Positions 57,701-64,000 of a DNA stretch of 64,000 nt are shown here, one piece after another. The notes under the pieces are model-generated. The model did not search any database. It had not been told where the DNA came from and was given only the letters and a program-made list of their open reading frames with translations. The DNA comes from Artemia franciscana. Taxonomy: Eukaryota; Arthropoda; Branchiopoda; Anostraca; Artemiidae. The translations under genes were made by a program, and so were the position numbers. Numbering within the stretch: position 1 is the stretch's first letter; every line of letters begins with the position of its first letter. The DNA is taken from positions 30,593,298 through 30,657,297 of the forward strand of contig NC_088880.1 of the NCBI RefSeq assembly GCF_032884065.1, read 5' to 3'.

Positions 57701-59845
57701 CTTTAGAAGTCAATGTGGAAACGTGGCATCTATCGACGGTTATCCTAAAGCATAAGTTATAGAGAAGAATAATAAAGCTGGATAGTTACAAGTCTTCGAT
57801 CAAATAATCACACTCAGCATACTCGCGCACAAGGGCTGTACCTGATCGAATTGTGCACCCCAAGAGAGGCCTAGATCTTCGGGCCCTTGACTCTAGCTAT
57901 CGGATAAATTTCCTTTTTTTAAGCTAAATTCATTGCAACTTCGGGACTTTCTATTTCACACTGTACACGCTTTCCTTTAAAAATCCTGTAATGGTCCCAC
58001 ACTGGTTGTAGCTGTGACAACCCTACAGCAAAAATACCAATGAAGGTAGGGACTACCGCCACGTGGGACTTAGACAGATGCCAATAGTGGCCTCATTCCA
58101 CTTACGCTAGTGGCATCAGTGCTTGCACTGGTGTCGCTAGAGGAGCCAAACTGGGGACTGGGAAAAAACAAGTTCCCAAGAGACAAAGCTATTCAACTCT
58201 CTTGAAGATGAGAGTTGACGATTATCCTTGAAAATGAAGTCAAGATATCGATGTGAGAACTTTGATCGATTAGTTATATACTCCTTCGTCATGAGTGTGT
58301 TCAAACTGGAATTTTAAATATTGCCCTTCTTTATCTCCCGGATATCCAGGACCTTGTAGAGTGGCATCATGTTTACCGGCATCTGTATGATCTGTGGCTT
58401 GTTACAAATGGCGTTGAGTGTTGAAGAGACTTAATTTAATACCCGTATTTTCCTTCCTTTTAAACCACTCCAGAAATTCTCCGTACAAAAGAAAATGTAT
58501 CAAATCGTCCTCCTAATCTCCGCACATTGGGAAAAAATAAGGACACATTTTTGCCATCACTCTTTAAAGATCTTTTATCTTACATTGGGTAGCAAAAAGT
58601 TTTCTTTCATCAATATGATCCGCTCTTATTCCTCCGTATTAAGCATTGCCTTAAAATAAAGTTCACCCTCCTTTGCTTCCTTAATCATAGCCCACAGAGA
58701 GATTGAGATACGGGAGCTGGTGCTACCAGCATTCACACTGGTGCTACCAGATTTTCTGGTACTGAGAATTGACCCTTAGTTGTTATCCCACCTCGTCCCT
58801 CTTTAGCCTTCATTCTCATCCTTTATTTATCCTACTCCTTCTGCTCCACAACCTAGAAAATATCATAACTATTTGCCCAAGAACCTCCTCTCCCATTTTT
58901 CAAATAGTCTTGGTAAGCTGCCACCCTTTAATAATCTTTAGGAATAGATACAAGCTTTTCCTAATAACTAACCAGGCTAACTAATCGATTTGCTCTTACA
59001 TTAATCAGTCCCAACTTGCCCCTTGAAATTATCTATTAAGCTTATCACATATACTTAACAGCCTTGTTTGAACTAGAATCCTGCAAGAATTTTAATTCAG
59101 TAAGATGGGGATAATAGTAGAACCGTATACATGCAGTACCTCAGTCCCTCCTACCACCGACCTTTTAGCAGAAAGGTAGGTACTTTAAACCTTGCGGTTA
59201 ACTTAAGGTACCTTAAGTACCTTAAACCTTGTATTAGAAAGGTAGGCATTCTGGATTTTGTTAAAACCAGAAATATAAATCATTTTCTATTCTTCGGTAA
59301 TTATTTTAGGATTTGTAAATCCACTTTAAGGAAAAAACTAAAACTTGGAGATAGGGAACATTACTATTCAATATTTTTCAAACTGCTGGAGCAATCAGAA
59401 AAGACTATTTTTCTATTGTTTCGAAAACAAAACAAGTGTATCATTCTCATTTCTTCAATCCAAAAATAACAAATGTTGAAAACATTTCTGTTTTTGCTCA
59501 TTTCGCTATACTTTCTATAGAATGCGCGGAAGAAACTTTCTTGTGTTGAAAATTTATGCAGGAAGCTAGATTCAGTTTCGAATTTGCTTTTGATTATAAT
59601 CTAGGAAGAAAGTATGGAAGCTTGAAATGATTTTTAGGAAAAAAAGAGCTATCACTAAGCCTTAAGAAGGTGAGAATAATTGTGTCGTAATATGTAATCA
59701 AATGAAACGCAAAACCTAGGGAACAATAGAATTGTGACCTTAATTACGTTTTCATCTACATGAATATAGAAATAAAATAAAGACCTTAGGGACTTTCCTA
59801 TTTGTGTTGATGCTCAACTGACGCTGAGACTGATTTATCACAAGA
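57701..59845. other. No gene or repeat recognised
   Basis: Less AT-rich than most of the window (especially 57,790-58,200), with no continuous frame. The frames at 58,769-58,984 and 59,131-59,469 have no known motif. A short direct repeat 'CGCTAGTGGCATCAG / GCTTGCACTGGTG' lies near 58,110. Confidence 0.3.
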
Positions 59846-60190
59846 CCAGGGGCGTAGCTAGAGTTTTTATGGGGGGGCAAGAGTGGGTGCTATTCAAGTA
59901 ACTATTTAACAAACACGCTACTTGGTGAATTTAAAAACATTACACAATACATTATAAACAATAAACGCACATTAAGCCGTCATAAATAAAAGTGCTGGGG
60001 CTTGGGTTTTACTCAACCCAAGCACCTTTGGGTTGGGGTTTTTGGGTTTTACTCAACCCACTTTTCGGACAAAGATGTCCGCAAGAAGCTGCTGCAGACG
60101 ACAGTTGTATAGCGCAAACAAGATTTTGGGCGGGCGAAGGTAAATGTCATATACCCTCGGCTTTTTTCAGCCAGATTCACAACTAATGCC
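59846..60190. repeat. Short duplication around TTGGGTTTTACTCAACCCA
   Basis: TTGGGTTTTACTCAACCCA occurs at about 60,003 and 60,045. Each copy is itself partly palindromic (TGGGTT...AACCCA). Upstream, 'GGGGCGTAGCTAGAG' (about 59,851) looks like a transposon-type edge but cannot be assigned. Confidence 0.5.
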
Positions 60191-62549
60191 GCAGTACACA
60201 TCCCCCTCCACTTCCCCCAGTCCCCACGCCAAGCACGGGATGCTCAATCTCATAATTAAACCAAGCTCTATTCTAATAGCCCCGGATATCACGTTCTTCA
60301 TTTGGTCGTATTTTTGAATGGATTTTGACTCTATAAGGTTTAATTTGTTGTACTAAACTTTTAATATACATGATTTATTGAAATATTATTTATGATTTTT
60401 TATTAAATTAATTTGTTTGTAGGTTCACCGATCCATATTAATAGATAGCATTGATATCAGCGGGCCAAAGACAAAACAAAAATCATAGGCAGCGCAATAG
60501 CGCTGTCTAAGCAAAGATACAGGATAAGTTAAACTATTACCACATATTGTGTACCATTATTTAGTGACATATCTCCCACAGAATTACCTTCCCCTATGTA
60601 TCTTTAAAAAAAAGAATTCTATAAAAATTACGCAAAGATTTTTCTTGCGTAAATCAGGGTATTGGGGGGGGGTACATTTCCGTAAAGGGGATACACTGAT
60701 TATCGTTTTTCTTCACAAGCAAAGCTTGGTCTCCTAGCGCTACATAATAAAACTGATGATAATAGAAATAAAAAATGGATTAGTACCGCTTATATGTGCA
60801 CAAAAAATTTCTAAATTGCGAGAAAAATATGCACATTTATTTAAATTCACTTTATTCTTTTCCCAGCAGACATTTCGTACAGCATGCTGATTTAGAGATG
60901 AATTTCCCACAAGTAGCGCTGGCGTTCTGTGAAATTTCACTAATTTGAGTCATAAATCTTAGCACATTTATGTCAATTTTTTCTTTTGAGCTGGTTAAAA
61001 TAAATATTCAGAAAAGCGAAAAAAGCGAGAAGTTAGTATAGCATTGCACATAGAGGCAGTCCTACATTTGCATTACACGTGCAGGTTAGCACGTGAATCC
61101 GAAACGTAAGAAGTAGGAAGTGACAAGTGCTCAATTGGCATTTCAATGGCAAATAATTTAACAACAAATTCCACGACCAAACTACAACCGATTTGACCTA
61201 TCTAGTTATATTACGAATATCATTATAAAAAACATTAATCTTACTTTCTTTTTCAATGATTTCTTTTTCATTCAGGAAATTACATTCGCTGTATATCTAC
61301 CTTCTTATTCGTCAATGATTCCATTTCTGTCCTATTTGCAGATGTATAAGGTGCATTCATATCAACTTTTGGAAGTTTAAAAACAAGAGAATTTAATCTT
61401 AAACATATAGATTTTAGGAAATAAAAGCATCTTAGATACCAGGGGTGAAAAATTGACCTGAGCAAATGTGGCAAACAGGAAGCATATAACGTTTTTCTGT
61501 TTTGTAATTAACCAGGCTCATATTTTTACTCGATGTAAGGTTTCAAAGGCAATATATTTGGAAAAATATTAATGTTAAACATGCTATGAAGTGTAATGGA
61601 CCCCTATTTCTCTCGTTTTCTTTATGTTAAAAACGAGCATGGATTAGTTAAAAAAAAATTATCTGCTCAAAGTAAAGAGCAAATTTTACACTTAAAACGA
61701 GTAACAGTTTTAAAGCTTCTTAATAAATTGTAGTTTGTTTCTAAATTATTTGAAGAGCAATTGCCTCCCCGTCCCCTGCCCCCTCAACGACACCACTGCA
61801 CAAGACCCATCTAGTATTTTATTTAGTCAAAGGCTGGAACGTTGATTATTTTATAGATATTATATAACTAATATATAATATTCATATTATTAAATAATCA
61901 TGTGTGTTATAATAAGTTTAAAAATATTAAACATATAGATTTTATAGCAGTATTATTAATTAATATTATGTCAATTTTGTGATATCAATTATTTCAATAT
62001 TATTATTTATTAATTACTTTATTTATTAGTTATATTTAATTGAATTTTCATTGAAATTTAAATAGAGTCAGCCATTCAAAGACCTTCGTTATCAGTTCTT
62101 AGCTTTCTACATTCACCTTTTTATTAATTAATATATAAAAAAAACTTTCTCTGAAAAACTAGTCTTTCATAGAAGAGTAAAAGCGACGAGCAGAAATAAA
62201 TTCCTATAATAATTCAAACTTAAAACAACCTGAAATTACTATCAATGAATAAATGAATCCCAAAATGAACAGAAATTAAAACGTTGTCACGTCAGATATA
62301 AAGATAATAAATACTGATAAAGGTGAATAAATAAATCCTAAAACGAGTAGAAACTAAAAGGAATGATCAAGTCAAATAAAAAAAATAGTAAAAAAAAAAG
62401 CTGATAGGCCATCGAATCAACATTTCAGTTGCAGAGGCTTTTTTTTACAGGAATAGGTGGAGAGCCTATCGCCTAACCTTGCTTTGGTGGAAATCGACCC
62501 CGGCCCCTTATTGCCCTTATTGCCCCTTATAGAGCACCAATCCATTTTG
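60191..62549. other. AT-rich unassigned DNA with a weak family fragment
   Basis: About 61,650-61,800 resembles decayed foldback-family sequence (AAAGTAAAGAGCAAATTTTA, 'CACTTAAAACGAG'). 61,850-62,130 is extremely AT-rich. No gene is supported. Confidence 0.35.
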
Positions 62550-62554
62550 CTACC

Positions 62555-62800
62555 AAAACATTAAAAAAGAAGAACGCTAAAGTTTGACTTCTTGTCACTA
62601 TTCTTTAAGAAGACTACTCAAACACAAGGGCTGTTGAATTTCTATGAGAAGTATTTTTATAGAACTTTCAGACTCTATCTTAAAAAGAGAGGGTTTATGA
62701 TGGGGTAGTTCACTCTTATGTGGAATATGCTCTGCTCGTTTTAAGTTTTAATTTTGATCCTTACTTCCAGCTGAAAAAACTTGTTTTTTTATTCGATAGG
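62555..62800. repeat. Foldback-family relative
   Basis: GCTAAAGTTTGACTTCTTGTC, 'CAAGGGCTGTTGAATTTC', and 'CTCGTTTTAAGTTTTAATTT' then 'TTCCAGCTGAAAAAACTTGT' match the right half of the foldbacks at 21.4-21.8 and 57 kb. The left half is missing. Confidence 0.6.
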
Positions 62801-62950
62801 GTATAGGAGTGATACTACCTGTTCCCTTCTCTCCTTCCTTCCTCCTCCTTCCTGTTCCTTCGAAAAACTCTTAAACGGCTTGAATGATATTTAAATTACA
62901 TTGAAAACGATATGTATTTTGTGCAATGTGGTTTCTATTTGTCAAAATAT

Positions 62951-62969
62951 CAACAACAACAACAACAAC
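62951..62969 (+). repeat. (CAA)6 microsatellite
   Basis: Six perfect CAA units. Confidence 0.9.
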
Positions 62970-63109
62970 GAAATAAATCACTATTAAAACCAAGACTAAT
63001 GAAAAGACCCAATGACGGTACAACAAATTAATTTCTGGAACTCTCAATAATTTTATATTTATCAAAGTTTTAAAAGAGAAAATATTTAAAATACATTTTA
63101 TGTTCAGTA

Positions 63110-63710
63110 GAAAAAACGTTGCACCTCCTCTTGTTTCGATAATTTTCTGTTCGTGATAAGTTTAATTTGATTATTCATTGTAATTTCTGTCCGTATTGGG
63201 TCTCATTTATTTATTGGTAGTAATTTAGGTTTATTCAATGTTTGCATTATTAAATGAACATATTTTTGACATACTTCGATGTAATATAACTCTTTACTTT
63301 TGATTTTAAAATTGCTTTTATGTAAAAAATATTTTTGAATTAGTCCATTATAAAAACTATGTGTAGACAATAGGCAATGTGTATAATATATGGTCCCTCT
63401 CTTAGGACCGCGTGGTTCACGTCATCTCTGGAGGTATATTTATTGGACCTTTTGATTGTTCTGAACAAAACGGCTATCTTCATATTTTGATTTGTTGTCT
63501 TGGGGGCTACGGAAGCCTTACAGCGATAAAGGGCGCGAATTATGGTTGGTTGACATAAAATACCTCTTGACTCTACATATGTGCACTAGAAGTTTCAGTT
63601 TCCAATTGGATGATCCCCCTCCCGAAATCCGCGGCCACTCTTTCCATCCAATTAAGTACTAGCTTTTATGGGAATCAAACCCTGTTTGTGAAATATACGC
63701 CTAAAGTTTT
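63110..63710. repeat. Diverged LINE 3'-UTR-like and 1.7-kb-family units
   Basis: 63,150-63,230 resembles the 44,100/54,290 block (TTCTGTCCGTATTGGGTCTC, TTATTTATTGGTAGTAATTT). 63,430-63,700 resembles the internal family unit (TTGTTCTGAACAAAACGGCT, GCCACTCTTTCCATCC). Beyond 63,710 nothing is recognised. Confidence 0.45.
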
Positions 63711-64000
63711 TTACTTTAGAAGTTTTTAGATTGTGACCATTCATCGGAAATACCTAATATTTTTGCTTCCTTGTACATCAATTGTTAGTTTGGGCTGGTG
63801 GATGCTCTCTACGAGGAACAAGCGTGATGTGGTTATGTATGGTCGGTGATTTGACTAGCGTGTTGCGGTGTACGCTTATGGTTGTGAGTGGGAGCTATTT
63901 GGTTACCACATTTTAATGTTTAAGCTATTTTCCATTTCTTTTATGGAACCAAAAAACCACTGTTGATGTTTTGTTTTGCAAACGAGGCTTGAAAAATAAT

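Noticed and set aside
59131..59469. 112-codon + strand frame
   Set aside because: No motif, repeat-like start (TACCTTAAGTACC words) and chance-like composition.

Overview
This is a gene-poor, repeat-dense stretch of animal nuclear DNA. The bacterial-style open frames in it are short and mostly chance. The recognisable coding matter is eroded transposon protein (non-LTR retrotransposons, a Penelope-like element, a hAT transposase) plus one segment that looks like a real host exon at 15,773-16,030. The transposon mix, the abundance of foldback elements and the satellite arrays suit a repeat-rich arthropod. A crustacean is my guess from the look of the repeats, and I cannot name a species. No rRNA gene, intact tRNA gene, CRISPR array or bacterial operon is visible.

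Layout. 0-5 kb: two foldback or inverted-repeat elements and a diverged ~285-bp array with a (GTCT/GTCG) stretch. 6.2-9.9 kb: three fossil transposon genes, namely a Penelope-like C-terminus on -, a nearly full-length but broken hAT transposase on +, and a non-LTR reverse transcriptase tail on -. 10-13.2 kb: a poly(A)-linked duplication, then a 1.73-kb mobile element (copy A) sitting inside a LINE fragment. 14.1-16.2 kb: ~115-bp repeats split by an antisense LINE with a 235-bp trinucleotide tail, ending at a splice acceptor and an 80-codon open frame with stop, a donor-like site and a poly(A) signal. 16.3-22 kb: diverged repeat units and a third LINE tail. 22.4-28.6 kb: a 119-bp satellite, element copy B, and a ~275-bp array whose unit resembles the interior of the mobile element. 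31.5-32.4 kb: a 197-bp array with dimeric order. 33.6-34.7 kb: truncated copy C and a 25-bp minisatellite. 36.3-38.0 kb: a 34-bp satellite with a 7-monomer (238-bp) higher-order repeat. 38.8-41.6 kb: an AT-rich minisatellite and copy D (-). 44.2-48.7 kb: two giant palindromes, truncated copy E and a second ~285-bp array. 49.2-54.5 kb: copies F and G, partial copies and LINE pieces. 54.6-57.7 kb: a 542-bp tandem duplication and another LINE tail. 57.7-64 kb: mostly unassignable AT-rich DNA.

The main observation is the 1.7-kb element family (A-G). It starts TCAAAC, carries a terminal palindrome, has several internal hairpins and ends in a ~290-bp foldback. Two copies interrupt sequences whose uninterrupted form can be read elsewhere in this window. 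Both inserted at an A/T step with at most a 2-bp duplication, and both begin with TC. This recalls Helitron-type insertion, although the 3' end (TTTAA) is not the canonical CTRR.
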